Assembly: GCA_023423335.1 (NCBI GenBank)
Contig: JAFAFU010000030.1
Coordinates: 1-64,000, forward strand
Reading direction: 5' to 3'
Source: Bacillota bacterium
GTDB lineage: Bacteria > Bacillota > Clostridia > Lachnospirales > Lachnospiraceae
Length of the DNA stretch: 64,000 nt
Shown here: piece after piece, positions 8,087 to 16,880 of the stretch
Layout of the letters: each line of letters starts with the position of its first letter
How positions within the stretch are numbered: position 1 is the stretch's first letter
Translations under genes and position numbers: made by a program
The notes under the pieces: generated by a model
Database searches by the model: none
The model's input: only the letters and a program-made list of their open reading frames with translations
Told to the model about the DNA's origin: nothing

Positions 8087-9122
8087 TTAATTCACCTCCA
8101 GGCTTGTAAACATATCCCGGCCAGATATTATTGCCGGTCTTATTCGGCAGAGAACCCGCCTCCTGCTCATCCATCATATTTTTAAAGCTTACCACCAACT
8201 TATTATAATACTGCCCCAGCTTCCAGGTATGTATATCACTGTCTATGTAAAATAACCCGTATAAACCCGTATAGGGCTCGCGGACAACAACCGTGCCGCC
8301 TGTTATATTTGCGACATTCCCAAGATTATTGATTACAATCTTTTGGCTTATCCCGTTATCAGACAATATCTTTTTTGCCTTCGCTGTGACATCCTCTCCA
8401 TCGCCTTGCTTTAAATAACTCTGCATAATCCCATAAAGCTTTATAGCTTCAGCGTCTTTTTGCGTGCCGACCTGTATGTCCTTAGAATCATATATAACAA
8501 CCTGGTTAATCATTGAGCTTATACTCTCGGAGGAAGAAGCTGACATCAGGTTTTTACCTCCTTCGATTATCAGCGTTTTGTCCGTTACAGTCTTTTCGGT
8601 GACATTTAATTTTGAGCCTTTAAAACTGACTATATATTTCTTGTTGGTTTGGTCTGCTGCCAATGTATACACTGTCTGAATGATGCTGTAAAGGCTGACT
8701 CCAATGAAATTCCGGCTTATATTAATGCCGGTTGCTGCAATCGATCCGGCAGCTATGCCAAAGTCGGTACATATCATCTTTGTTACTGACTCTGGCGTAA
8801 CGTCTGTAAATTTATACGCTGCTATGTTGCGTTTTAAATAAATACCTCTGTCATAGCAGACAAGGCTTATAATGTTACTTTCCGTATCCTTATGCCGTTC
8901 GAAGATAAACCCATCAAATAGCACCTGACCGGCCACCATCAATATGACTCCATTGCCAAGCCCGCACGTTACGACAGGAATGTTTTTATCTGTATAGGAG
9001 GATACAATTTCAAAGCCAAGTGTCCTTATGCATTGCTGATAATCTCCTGACCATGTGATTGACTGTGCTGATTCTGTTATATCAACCGTCTTAGAGGCAT
9101 TTGTAATAAATAATTTAAGCAT
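8076..9122 (-). CDS. xkdQ: Baseplate hub protein, XkdQ-like
   Basis: 348 aa. The opening MLKLFITNASKTVDITESAQSI and the later GFIFERHKDTESNIISLVCYD (partial) match the XkdQ/gpD-type hub that carries the tail tip, often annotated as hydrolase or late control D. The order LysM protein, XkdQ, DUF2577, gp25-like is the PBSX order. Ribosome site TTGGAGGAAAG precedes the ATG. Confidence 0.88.
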   Translation of the reverse strand: MLKLFITNASKTVDITESAQSITWSGDYQQCIRTLGFEIVSSYTDKNIPVVTCGLGNGVILMVAGQVLFDGFIFERHKDTESNIISLVCYDRGIYLKRNIAAYKFTDVTPESVTKMICTDFGIAAGSIAATGINISRNFIGVSLYSIIQTVYTLAADQTNKKYIVSFKGSKLNVTEKTVTDKTLIIEGGKNLMSASSSESISSMINQVVIYDSKDIQVGTQKDAEAIKLYGIMQSYLKQGDGEDVTAKAKKILSDNGISQKIVINNLGNVANITGGTVVVREPYTGLYGLFYIDSDIHTWKLGQYYNKLVVSFKNMMDEQEAGSLPNKTGNNIWPGYVYKPGGELNGG

Positions 9123-9198
9123 ATGCTTTCCTCCAATTGATTTGTGTTAATACTTGCTATATACCGGATATTCGATAGACGGATTGGCCGGGGGCGGC

Positions 9199-9807
9199 TT
9201 AGAGTAAACTTTTATCCGGCAATCTGATTGTCTTACCGGCATAAATCAGATTTGGGTTTTTTATATCGTTATATGTCGCCAACCTTTGATACAGGGATGC
9301 ATTACCATAATACTTACGGCAAATGGCCCCCAGTGTATCACCTGCCTTAATTACATAATCCTGTACTGCTGCCGCGGTTTTTTCGGTGCTGCGGCTATCT
9401 TTTCCTATTAATCTGTATTCATGTAGATTTATTGTTGCGTATACGTCTCCGGAACCGTCTCTTTCGCCGTAAGATATGTCTGAAACTATAACCTGTATAT
9501 TCACTGCGGTACCGGAAACAATAAACCTCAGTATTGTATGATTATCGCTCCATGTCTCAAACTTTTTAATATATCCATACGGATCCAATTGGGTTTTCGG
9601 TTGATTAAAGGGATATTTTTTTGCCGGAAACATACAATCCAGTCTTATTACTGCAAGAGTGCTGTATCCCGGCAGTATCACATCCCCGAGTGCATGTATA
9701 TTAATCGTTTCAACATTAATCCCATGCGATACCTCAAAAGCCGGCGGCGTGACAGGTAAAACGAGCTCCGTATTTGATGCAGTATCTTTTATTATAAACT
9801 TTCGCAA
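9199..9807 (-). CDS. xkdP: LysM-domain tail protein, XkdP-like
   Basis: 202 aa. The N-terminal 145 residues form the tail-hub-associated domain (VSHGINVETINIHALGDVILPG cut to VSHGINVETINIHALGD). A C-terminal LysM domain (about 151-198; YVIKAGDTLGAICRKYYGN … AGKTIRLP) follows. It links the tape measure and tube to the hub. Start is TTG with AAGGATGTGAT upstream. The frame one base away continues past the stop with a short protein-like stretch (see rejected list). Confidence 0.88.
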   Translation of the reverse strand: MRKFIIKDTASNTELVLPVTPPAFEVSHGINVETINIHALGDVILPGYSTLAVIRLDCMFPAKKYPFNQPKTQLDPYGYIKKFETWSDNHTILRFIVSGTAVNIQVIVSDISYGERDGSGDVYATINLHEYRLIGKDSRSTEKTAAAVQDYVIKAGDTLGAICRKYYGNASLYQRLATYNDIKNPNLIYAGKTIRLPDKSLL

Positions 9808-9820
9808 ATTATCACATCCT

Positions 9821-11920
9821 TTATATTGCTAACACATAAGCCTGGTTAATAAGCCTTGCTATCTCCTGCGCTACTCCCCTGATATCATCATCCTTGCGGA
9901 CTACAAATGTATTACCTGTAATATTGATCGGTGTTCCAGATCCATAGTTACGGTTCTCGCTTGCCGTCAGGACCCGTTCCCCTTCGTGCAGTAATGCGGG
10001 ATAATCATTATATGGTACATAGCTTAACCCATATGCGTTGCGGCGGGCGTACGGCGAGTTTAAATATGCCTGTACTGCTTCTGGAGAGTACGAGTTTTGT
10101 GTTCCTGCCGATGCATCTTTCCCTGTGATTGCCGATGCCAATCCTTTGGTAAATTCTTGGCCTTTTACATATCCGGCATTCCAATATGCCTCATTAGATG
10201 CTGAATCATTCCTGATATTTTCAGCCAGTTGAACAGCAGACTTCAATGCAAGCTGAGCTCCTTCACTGGCATTATACTCATTTGCTCCTATGGCTTGGGT
10301 TTCGGCAAGTGCCTGTCCCATAGCGGCCTCTGCCTCCTGCATACCTTTTTCGTCCCCAGCTTTTGATGCATCATAATAATCTGCCTGGGCAATGGCATAT
10401 TCTTTAGCGACTCGCTTAAGGGCTTCCCGCTGTTCTGATTCTGCAAAGCTATCCGCAATTGTCCCGGTCATAACCGAATTAAAGGCATCTCTTTCATACT
10501 GTTCCGAAAGATTTTCAAGGGATGCTTTCCATTGCGCGATCCGCCTGTAGGCTTTCTGCATTTCTTCGCCGCTCTCGCCGTTAAGCCAGTCGATTTGTTC
10601 CTGTAAGCCTTCTTTTCTGGTATTGTTGTATCCTTCTCCCATGGCATTATCTAATTGAAGTCTGGCATCCTCCAGATTACTTACAAGTCCCGAATATGTC
10701 TGTACCTGTTTTTCCATGCTCCCTGCAAAATCAGCACCCATGTAATCAGCTATGATCTTTGCTGCCTCTTCACCGGGAATACTTCCGTTGCTTACCATTT
10801 CCTGTACTTCTTCTTTTGTTCTGCCGCCTGATGCCGACGTAAGATATGACCATACATCAATGTTGCGTTCCAGCAGCGGATTAAGATATTCCAGAGTAGT
10901 TTCCCCGGTAGTCTGCATGCGGCCCAACGCCATTGCAACATATTTCATATCTTCCGTACTCATGCCTAATGCAAATCCGGCCTCTCCTACCTTTGCCAAT
11001 AGCGGAAGCAACTCGTCTTGTTGATATCCATACGCAAGCATGGCCTTACTTATATTGGCCAAATCATCATAAGCAAAAGGCGTAACTGCTGCAAAATCCG
11101 TTAAATCACCAAGAAACTCTCTTGCCTCGCTATCCCCCCCAAGTAATGCCGAGAATGTTATTTTATCTGTTTCCCTTGTTGCTGCCACGTTTGTTCCGCT
11201 TGCAAGTGATTTATTTTGAGCCTCCAGTACACTATTATGAAGATTTTCATAATAGGATTTAAATGCCTTGTCCTCGTTTTCAAAGATGACATTTTGCCCC
11301 TGCATATACCCTAATGCCGCACCGCCCAGCGCCCCGACTACCGTTCCTATCCCCGGAGCAATCGATGTCCCTATGATGGCTCCCTGGGTTGCGGATGACA
11401 GCATATTGCTGGTCAGTATCCCCGCCTCCGAACCAAAGGCGCTGCCAACTCTGGTTGTGGCAACATTACCGAGCACGCTTCCGACCATCTGGAAGGCACC
11501 GGAGGCAGCCAGGGTTTTTATGATCCCGTTCATGGACGAGGCAGTTGCCTTACCGGCACGGTTTTCCGCCTTACTAACGGCATCTGTCAGATCCCTTATT
11601 TCGTTTTCGGCCTGCTTTGCATTGTCAGCCACAAGAGAAAGGTTACGGCGTGCATTTTCGTAATTTGCGTTTGCCATCTCAAGCTTCAGTTTATCTGCTG
11701 CCTTCCCTGTCCTGGCAAATTGCTTTTCTGCTTCTTTGAGTGCACTTTCTGCCTTATTGGTATCAACCTTAATTAAAATCTTAGTCTTGTTAAGTTCGTT
11801 CAGCTTTGACTGCAACCCGGTTAAGTCTTTATCAAAATGCTGATTAGCATTGCGCATTGTGGTTATTGCCTGCGAAAAATTATCTTTTGCACTTATAGCA
11901 ATGCTTATATCTCTTGCCAT
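9821..11920 (-). CDS. Phage tail tape measure protein
   Basis: 699 aa. Long N-terminal coiled coil (about 20-135), a glycine/alanine-rich hydrophobic part (about 150-215) and the TMP-domain segment GDSEAREFLGDLTDFA … YGYQQDELLPLLAKVGEAG around 270-330. It sets tail length and may be ejected. The 705-aa open frame begins at 11938, but GAGAGGAGG sits 6-7 nt before the ATG at 11920, which I chose. It lies directly after the frameshifted chaperone, the near-universal order. Confidence 0.9.
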   Translation of the reverse strand: MARDISIAISAKDNFSQAITTMRNANQHFDKDLTGLQSKLNELNKTKILIKVDTNKAESALKEAEKQFARTGKAADKLKLEMANANYENARRNLSLVADNAKQAENEIRDLTDAVSKAENRAGKATASSMNGIIKTLAASGAFQMVGSVLGNVATTRVGSAFGSEAGILTSNMLSSATQGAIIGTSIAPGIGTVVGALGGAALGYMQGQNVIFENEDKAFKSYYENLHNSVLEAQNKSLASGTNVAATRETDKITFSALLGGDSEAREFLGDLTDFAAVTPFAYDDLANISKAMLAYGYQQDELLPLLAKVGEAGFALGMSTEDMKYVAMALGRMQTTGETTLEYLNPLLERNIDVWSYLTSASGGRTKEEVQEMVSNGSIPGEEAAKIIADYMGADFAGSMEKQVQTYSGLVSNLEDARLQLDNAMGEGYNNTRKEGLQEQIDWLNGESGEEMQKAYRRIAQWKASLENLSEQYERDAFNSVMTGTIADSFAESEQREALKRVAKEYAIAQADYYDASKAGDEKGMQEAEAAMGQALAETQAIGANEYNASEGAQLALKSAVQLAENIRNDSASNEAYWNAGYVKGQEFTKGLASAITGKDASAGTQNSYSPEAVQAYLNSPYARRNAYGLSYVPYNDYPALLHEGERVLTASENRNYGSGTPINITGNTFVVRKDDDIRGVAQEIARLINQAYVLAI

Positions 11921-11957
11921 ATTATACCTCCTCTCCATTGACAGATGATGCTTTATA

Positions 11958-12107
11958 TTACCTGCTATGTCTTACATCCATATCTTTTTCAAAAATGGCT
12001 CTTACTACAACCTTTTCCCCTTCCGGTAAATTATAGTAAGAGCCTGGTAATACATGATGCTCCACAAGCAGGTAATACAACAGCTGATATTCCGCATCAG
12101 TGTCTAT
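11958..12107 (-). CDS. -1 frameshift extension of the tail chaperone (long form)
   Basis: After the A9 run the -1 frame reads on for 49 codons (IDTDAEYQLLYYLLVEHH … FEKDMDVRHSR) to TAA at 11958. It has no start codon or ribosome site of its own, and the peptide is protein-like and of normal size for the T part of a G-GT chaperone pair. Tail chaperone genes just before the tape measure commonly use such a programmed frameshift (established for many tailed phages). Inference: the fusion product is made at low level and recruits the tape measure and tube. Confidence 0.75.
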   Translation of the reverse strand: MDTDAEYQLLYYLLVEHHVLPGSYYNLPEGEKVVVRAIFEKDMDVRHSR

Positions 12108-12469
12108 TTTTTTTTAATCTCCTCCAGCGTAAGCATTCGGTACCCGCTTAACTTCTCCACTTCCCTCGAGAGGTCTTCGATCTCACCGGGCAACAGCATT
12201 TTTTTTACAAGCTCTGCCGGAGTTACTGAGTTATATTTTGCAAGCAGCTCAGAATCCTTCAGGTTCGGTTCCATCACTCCCGCAAGAACGATATGCACAT
12301 TCAAATCTTCCTTTTGATCCTTTGTTAATTCCGCGGCCCGGTTATACGGTAATGCCCTTAGCCTGAAAACAACCGGTTCTCCGCAAATAGTAGAGAGCCT
12401 TTTTAATTTAACTTCCTTTTCCGGTAGATCCGCTATGTCTGCCCTTAACAGCAAGTCCAAAGCTCCCAT
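12104..12469 (-). CDS. xkdN: Tail assembly chaperone, XkdN-like (short form)
   Basis: 121 aa. Starts MGALDLLLRADIADLPEKEVKLKRLS and ends LEEIKKK followed by TAG (sequence shown in parts: MGALDLLLRADIADLPEKE). This matches the XkdN/TAC_5 group, which coats the tape measure during tail assembly. The last codons are ATT AAA AAA AAA TAG, an A9 slippery run at 12107-12115 that allows a longer product. Ribosome site GGAGGTG. Confidence 0.88.
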   Translation of the reverse strand: MGALDLLLRADIADLPEKEVKLKRLSTICGEPVVFRLRALPYNRAAELTKDQKEDLNVHIVLAGVMEPNLKDSELLAKYNSVTPAELVKKMLLPGEIEDLSREVEKLSGYRMLTLEEIKKK

Positions 12470-12472
12470 AGC

Positions 12473-12898
12473 TTACACCTCCACCTTGTCAAGGAATTCG
12501 TAGTCGGTAAACGTGAACGGCGCCTCAACGCTACCCTTCTTCGCAACTTCCCAATCCGCCAGAGTAATGTCGTCAAACGATACGTTACGCAGTACTACAC
12601 GCTCGGCTCCGTGTGCATCCGGATCGGCCAGTTTTGATATGACGGTAAATCTCGGATCTACTCCTGCCCTAATCTTATCCCCGACAGCAAGTGCCATCCT
12701 GCTATTTACTTTATGAAGTTTCAGTGATCCGGTATATGAGATGGCGGTTACCTTTTTATCAACTGCCATCTGACCGCAGAGATTTACATCTTCTTTTGTC
12801 ATAGACATTTTAGCTTGCATGCCGAAACACTCTGATACATAATCTCCATCAAGCCATACTTCCCCCCACGTGCCGCTCATAATTCTATTTCCTAACAT
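12473..12898 (-). CDS. xkdM: Tail tube protein, XkdM-like (DUF2001)
   Basis: 141 aa. MSGTWGEVWLDGDYVSECFG and KVTAISYTGSLKLHKVNSRM are hallmark XkdM segments. It polymerises into the inner tube of the contractile tail. Located between the sheath and chaperone genes; ribosome site AAGGAGG. Confidence 0.92.
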   Translation of the reverse strand: MLGNRIMSGTWGEVWLDGDYVSECFGMQAKMSMTKEDVNLCGQMAVDKKVTAISYTGSLKLHKVNSRMALAVGDKIRAGVDPRFTVISKLADPDAHGAERVVLRNVSFDDITLADWEVAKKGSVEAPFTFTDYEFLDKVEV

Positions 12899-12909
12899 GT
12901 TATCCCTCC

Positions 12910-13974
12910 TTAAATTGTAATATTGAGATTGATATCCTCAATTGCATCAAGAATTGTTATCTTTGCTTTAAGGAATACCTGATCGCCGGTTGCGGCTGTC
13001 TTTATCTCCTGTTCTGTCATGCTTGAAGTATCCTTGCCGGCATCCAGTAAATAAGCCTCCTGAGCATCGATATCAATTTCTACCGAGCTTGTCCCGTGTT
13101 CAAGGATACCGTCCTTCTCAAGACCTGTAAAATATCCTTTAATTGCAGATATAAGGAGGCATTTATTATCGTAGCTGTTCGTATACTTCCCGATGTAGTT
13201 ATCCTCCGCCGTTTCCTTGATATCCTTTAGGATCATATCAACTGCTTCAAGAATTTTGATCTTCTTAAATGCTTTTCCCTTGTCAGGCGTGATTGACTGC
13301 AATGAATTAATACCGCGGCCTATTTTTACCTTTTCTCCGTCATAAAAAATGATGAATTCTCCTCTATTGATTGCATCGTCCATATCACTCTTCGTAAGTC
13401 TGCTTACATCGGATACTTCTGTGAGCGGTGCATAGGTACAGGAAATAGTCATTGGTGTACCGGAAATAATGCCTGCGATTCTGGAACAATATTCAGCAGC
13501 CGTATATTCTTTGGTACCCGCCACGATACCATTGGTGGTAAAATTAATAACAGCCTCATTGTCAGCTGCTGTATCCGGAAGCACCGCCTTCGGTATAAAT
13601 CCAGCTTCACGCTGGGTTTTAATCCAGTCAACAACTGCTGCACATTCCGCAGTACTGATATTGGGCGGACCGGCAAGGTAATCAAAGGTCTGTGTTTTAA
13701 GATATGCAAGTGCTTCTGTCAGATTCTCAGCATCTGACGGCAAGATATATACAATTACCTTGCGGGGATGATTTACATATCCCATAAATGCCCTGGCTAT
13801 GTAATCACGATTTTCATTTCCGATCGTGGATGGTATCTGTGCAGGGCTGGTTAAAATATGTTCACCGTTCGCACTTGTATCTCGCAGAATCAAGGCTACA
13901 ACACCCTTTTGGGACCGCGTAATCGCGCTGGCGGCCTGTGTTGAAAAAGCAATGTTAATGTTTGGCAGTTTCAA
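12910..13974 (-). CDS. xkdK: Contractile tail sheath protein, XkdK-like
   Basis: 354 aa. MKLPNINIAFSTQAASAITR at the N-terminus and the C-terminal …FLKAKITILDAIEDINLNITI (partial) match the sheath family. It forms the outer contractile sheath, so the particle is a myovirus or R-type tailocin. The TTG start overlaps the TGA of the upstream gene (TTGA), with AAAGGAGG upstream. Confidence 0.92.
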   Translation of the reverse strand: MKLPNINIAFSTQAASAITRSQKGVVALILRDTSANGEHILTSPAQIPSTIGNENRDYIARAFMGYVNHPRKVIVYILPSDAENLTEALAYLKTQTFDYLAGPPNISTAECAAVVDWIKTQREAGFIPKAVLPDTAADNEAVINFTTNGIVAGTKEYTAAEYCSRIAGIISGTPMTISCTYAPLTEVSDVSRLTKSDMDDAINRGEFIIFYDGEKVKIGRGINSLQSITPDKGKAFKKIKILEAVDMILKDIKETAEDNYIGKYTNSYDNKCLLISAIKGYFTGLEKDGILEHGTSSVEIDIDAQEAYLLDAGKDTSSMTEQEIKTAATGDQVFLKAKITILDAIEDINLNITI

Positions 13975-14387
13975 TTAAATTCCTCCTTTATTTTTGTGGT
14001 TACCGATGCAATCAGAGGCGTATCATCTTCTTCATCGGTTCGGTTATCAAAATATTCAAATTGTAAATCTATATAGGCTCTATCTGTTTCCATGCCGCCG
14101 TTACTTCCCTGTACTTTGACAGCTCTGTCTCCAACGGCAACATACCCTTTAGCAAACAGCTGCAGAACATTTTCCTGCAGGCTTGCAAGCTTCTCCCTGT
14201 CAGAACGGTAATGCTTATCTATCTCCGTAAAGCATGTAATGGTAAAATAGACCGTTTTTTCAACTGTTATTCGGTTCGCATCTCTTTGGCTCAATTTTAC
14301 AAATTCAAGTAAAAAAGAGGGTCTATTAAAATCTTTCGGACATTCTTGGACATAGACTGTGTACTCTTTATACACATCAGCAAGCAT
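13971..14387 (-). CDS. Tail terminator-like protein (DUF6838-like)
   Basis: 138 aa from the first ATG. VQECPKDFNRPSFLLEFV and the DLQFEYFD end are typical of small tail-terminator or completion proteins next to the sheath gene. The first ATG has no ribosome site. The frame is open 15 codons further upstream, where GGAGG lies just before ATA/ACG codons, and the extra residues (TTKQTDIFLAINR) look like the missing N-terminus. The real start may therefore be a rare codon or a mutated one. Confidence 0.7.
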   Translation of the reverse strand: MLADVYKEYTVYVQECPKDFNRPSFLLEFVKLSQRDANRITVEKTVYFTITCFTEIDKHYRSDREKLASLQENVLQLFAKGYVAVGDRAVKVQGSNGGMETDRAYIDLQFEYFDNRTDEEDDTPLIASVTTKIKEEFN

Positions 14388-14428
14388 GCGATTAATCGCT
14401 AAAAATATATCGGTTTGCTTAGTCGTTA

Positions 14429-14728
14429 TTATCCCTCCAATCTCTGCATTATTTCCTCCACATATGCTTCGGCTTCTGCTATGACTTTTGATTCAACCGC
14501 TTTTTCTGCAGTATCATAGAAATAAGAACTGTCTATAGGCTCCTGCTGATCCTCCGCACGCCCGAAACTATCCTCTGGCCCGGATTTCGCAATTTGAATA
14601 TCAACTTCAGATTTCAAAACATTGGTGATGCGTTCGTGTAGTTCTTTGCTTCTTTTTGGTATTTCCTTAAGCAGAGTATTAAGATTTTCATCCAGGAACT
14701 CCAAACCTGATAACTTCACGCTCTGCAT
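14429..14728 (-). CDS. HK97 gp10-like tail/head-joining protein, apparently shortened
   Basis: 99 aa. The N-terminal part (KLSGLEFLDENLNTLLKEIP) and the end (FYDTAEKAVESKVIAEAEAY) resemble the two ends of gp10-like proteins, but the usual middle part is missing, so the gene may carry an in-frame deletion. Its ATG shares an A with the stop of the upstream gene (TAATG). Confidence 0.6.
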   Translation of the reverse strand: MQSVKLSGLEFLDENLNTLLKEIPKRSKELHERITNVLKSEVDIQIAKSGPEDSFGRAEDQQEPIDSSYFYDTAEKAVESKVIAEAEAYVEEIMQRLEG

Positions 14729-15321
14729 TAGACATCCTCCTTTGCTATGATTTCATATTCATTCTTATAATCATCAAGCGTATGCGGAATAACTACGGCG
14801 TAGGAGATACCATTAATTGATACAAGCTCTCCGACAGCCAATTGTATCGGCTTCGGTGTTACGAGTACATATCTGGTTTCAGTGTAAGCCATCGGTTTTT
14901 TCTGGGTATGATCCAGGTGTTTTTCAATCAGGCATCCCGGGAAAGTCAGCAATATGGGAGCGCCATACACGGGTCTGTTTAACTCATTTAATACTGGACG
15001 TTCTGTCCGCTCAACAATGCAAATGCGAGGCTCCATTATGGCCGCCGTAACCACATAATACATGTGCTCAATATCAGTGATATCAGTCAAAAAGCAATGC
15101 TTTCCTTGCCATTGAAATGCATTATGTAACGTAAATGTACTGTTTTTGCGAATTGTAAACTTAATTGATTTTGCACCTATTCCTGCCTCAGAAAATATAT
15201 TATTTTTCTTTAATTGTTCGACCTTAGCCCATATACTGGCTTTAATCTCCCAGAAATAGTTGCTCTCGGCCTCTTTAAGTGTTAAAACGGATATTTTATC
15301 TTTAAGTTCACCCGCATTCAT
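14728..15321 (-). CDS. Head closure / head-tail adaptor protein
   Basis: 197 aa. MNAGELKDKISVLTLKEAES followed by FWEIKASIWAKVEQLKK is the pattern of SPP1 gp16-type stoppers (head-tail joining). It seals the portal after packaging in a complete phage, which is odd here because no portal gene is present. Ribosome site AAGGAGG. Confidence 0.7.
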   Translation of the reverse strand: MNAGELKDKISVLTLKEAESNYFWEIKASIWAKVEQLKKNNIFSEAGIGAKSIKFTIRKNSTFTLHNAFQWQGKHCFLTDITDIEHMYYVVTAAIMEPRICIVERTERPVLNELNRPVYGAPILLTFPGCLIEKHLDHTQKKPMAYTETRYVLVTPKPIQLAVGELVSINGISYAVVIPHTLDDYKNEYEIIAKEDV

Positions 15322-15347
15322 AAGATAAGCCTCCTTGTCAGATTGTT

Positions 15348-15614
15348 CTATACACTATCAGGTTTTAACTGCATGATAATCGCCTCCAGACTGAAGGATG
15401 ATTTGGTCTTTGATTTATCCTTCTGTATTGTTCTGTTATCGTACCAATAAGCAACAAGAAGCTTTATTGCAAGTTTATACAGCTCCTTTTCGTAGCATTG
15501 GATAATACCATTGTTTAACAGGTATTCTTCGGCAGCTAATTGAAGGCATTTGATAAGATCATCATCGTCATCCTCATCTACTTTTAAGTAATTTTTTAAT
15601 TCGTCTATTTCCAA
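15348..15614 (-). CDS. Head-tail connector protein, gp6/gp15-like
   Basis: 88 aa, all helical. MEIDELKNYLKVDEDDDDDL (an Asp-rich turn) and the AEEYLLNNGI and LAIKLLVAYWYDNRT segments match the connector family that docks on the portal. The start is TTG with GGGAGGAG upstream. It is the first gene of the remaining structural operon; capsid and portal genes that should precede it are absent. Confidence 0.8.
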   Translation of the reverse strand: MEIDELKNYLKVDEDDDDDLIKCLQLAAEEYLLNNGIIQCYEKELYKLAIKLLVAYWYDNRTIQKDKSKTKSSFSLEAIIMQLKPDSV

Positions 15615-15630
15615 TTGCTACTCCTCCCTT

Positions 15631-15770
15631 CCAGGGGTGACAACAAAGAGCTTTGTGTTCCTGTTGCCCAAGAAATTCAGCTATGATACGCACGTCTAGT
15701 CATTTCGACTAATCAGCTCCGGACTTTTGATATCCGGCAGCCGTTCGGGAGGTCACCTGAATGGCAACCT
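15631..15770 (-). ncRNA. Candidate structured RNA in the late-operon leader
   Basis: The 173-nt gap between the late regulator and connector genes can fold extensively on the minus strand: a hairpin with CCGGA/TCCGG (15719-15737, extended by GCT/AGC), a hairpin TAGTC/GACTA (15697-15711), ACAAAG/TTTGT, and two long-range pairings that cross each other (GTTGCC at 15763-15768 with GGCAAC at 15663-15668; GGTGAC at 15752-15757 with GTCACC at 15636-15641). It could be a leader element of the tail operon, or scar sequence from the lost head module. Confidence 0.4.
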
Positions 15771-15787
15771 TCTCATCTTAAAATATA

Positions 15788-16219
15788 TCACGTTTTTTGT
15801 GGATGTGTTGGAAAGTTAAGATAGTTACGAATTTTCTTTCCGATACCACTCCAATCCATATTCATCAGATCTCCTATCTCCCGCAGTTTCATCCCGTCTG
15901 TGTACCGGTATTCAAATATCTGGCGTAGCTCGCTGTCGGGAATATCCCTTATATACTGTTCGATCTTAAGTATCTCTTTCCTTGCCGAATCAAGTCTCTC
16001 CTGGTATATTGCTACTAATCTGTCCCGGTCAGCAACCTGCTTCGGATTATCAACCCAGACCTCATAACGAAATTCTGTATATGGGAATTTTTTCGAGGAC
16101 CCTCGGACCGTACTGTGTGCTGTATCCATCTCTTTGTCATATAGCTTATTAACGCGGTACTGCAAATCCTCCGCTTCACGCAGCAGTTTCCTATATTGGC
16201 TTAATTCTTCGTCCGTCAT
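15788..16219 (-). CDS. Phage late-gene regulator, sigma-70 region 4-like
   Basis: 143 aa. Coiled-coil N-terminus, then DIPDSELRQIFEYRYTDGMK followed by LREIGDLMNMDWSGIGKKIRNYL, a sigma-4-type helix-turn-helix seen in ArpU/DUF1492-like late regulators of Firmicutes phages. It most likely activates the structural operon that follows. Ribosome site AGGAGGCAGGTGAT. Confidence 0.75.
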   Translation of the reverse strand: MTDEELSQYRKLLREAEDLQYRVNKLYDKEMDTAHSTVRGSSKKFPYTEFRYEVWVDNPKQVADRDRLVAIYQERLDSARKEILKIEQYIRDIPDSELRQIFEYRYTDGMKLREIGDLMNMDWSGIGKKIRNYLNFPTHPQKT

Positions 16220-16253
16220 TCTATCACCTGCCTCCTACACATCTTGATCGTGG

Positions 16254-16769
16254 TCATACCTTTAAGACAATCTGCCTGCCCTTTTTCCTGGCCGGATATT
16301 TGTCCAGGGATTTATCTTCCTGCAAAATTTTAGTCTGCCTTGTCTCCTCCTGCAAAATACCAGCCGACCTATCTTCTCCTGGTATTGGTACAGCAGTGTC
16401 TGCACACATGGAAATCACAGGAACGGTTGTATCCTCAGGGGGATTAACCGTGTCCCTGATTGCCGGCTCAAATTCCGGATTAATAACCTTCGGTGTCACT
16501 CCCAGCAGCTGCTCCAGTTTTACAGTCTGCATCGAAAGATATCTCATAAATGCGCCTCGGATTATTCCCTTGAGGTCTTCATAGCTATGAATATCAAGGC
16601 TTTGCTTCAAGGGCAGGTCAAACTCGCCGCAATATCTCAATTGATATGTATCGTCCTGTGCAACCTTCAGTAATCTCTCCAGATCCTCAATATTCTGTTT
16701 TGCCAGTTTAATCTTATCTGCTTCGGCTATCCTCTGATCCGCCCTTTCCAATAATTCCTTACTGTTCAT
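16254..16769 (-). CDS. Hypothetical prophage protein, coiled coil plus linker
   Basis: 171 aa. A helical N-terminal half (about 1-85; LLERADQRIAEADKIKLAKQ) and a proline/threonine-rich linker with three repeats of the form ILQEE/ILQED before a basic end (PARKKGRQIVLKV). I do not recognise the family. It lies between helicase/origin and late regulator, so a replication or regulation accessory role is likely. Confidence 0.55.
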   Translation of the reverse strand: MNSKELLERADQRIAEADKIKLAKQNIEDLERLLKVAQDDTYQLRYCGEFDLPLKQSLDIHSYEDLKGIIRGAFMRYLSMQTVKLEQLLGVTPKVINPEFEPAIRDTVNPPEDTTVPVISMCADTAVPIPGEDRSAGILQEETRQTKILQEDKSLDKYPARKKGRQIVLKV

Positions 16770-16880
16770 CCTTATCCCTCCTTTAAATAATTTGCCTTTT
16801 TTCTATATAAATCCGTCTGCGATCACCTTTACCAGTTCCGGCAGTAGCTGCCTGGTCAGGTGATACACCCCAATTTCTGT

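Noticed and set aside
9130..9205. Protein-like continuation VYSKPPPANPSIEYPVYSKY one frame off the end of the LysM tail protein
   Set aside because: Only 20 residues, no start or ribosome site, and the LysM domain is already complete before the stop; coincidence or minor frameshift, not a gene I can support.
11268..11663. 131-aa plus-strand frame in the tape measure gene
   Set aside because: Antisense shadow of the tape measure gene; no ribosome site.
15640..15740. Possible group I or group II intron remnant (GACTA/TAGTC elements)
   Set aside because: The order of the elements is wrong for group I P7 and no domain V pattern for group II is present.
15700..15790. Short peptide-like frame (EKVAIQVTSRTAAGYQ…) in the gap before the connector gene
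   Set aside because: Bounded by stops within 25 codons and without start codon; the same bases form good RNA stems, so I treat it as part of the structured region.
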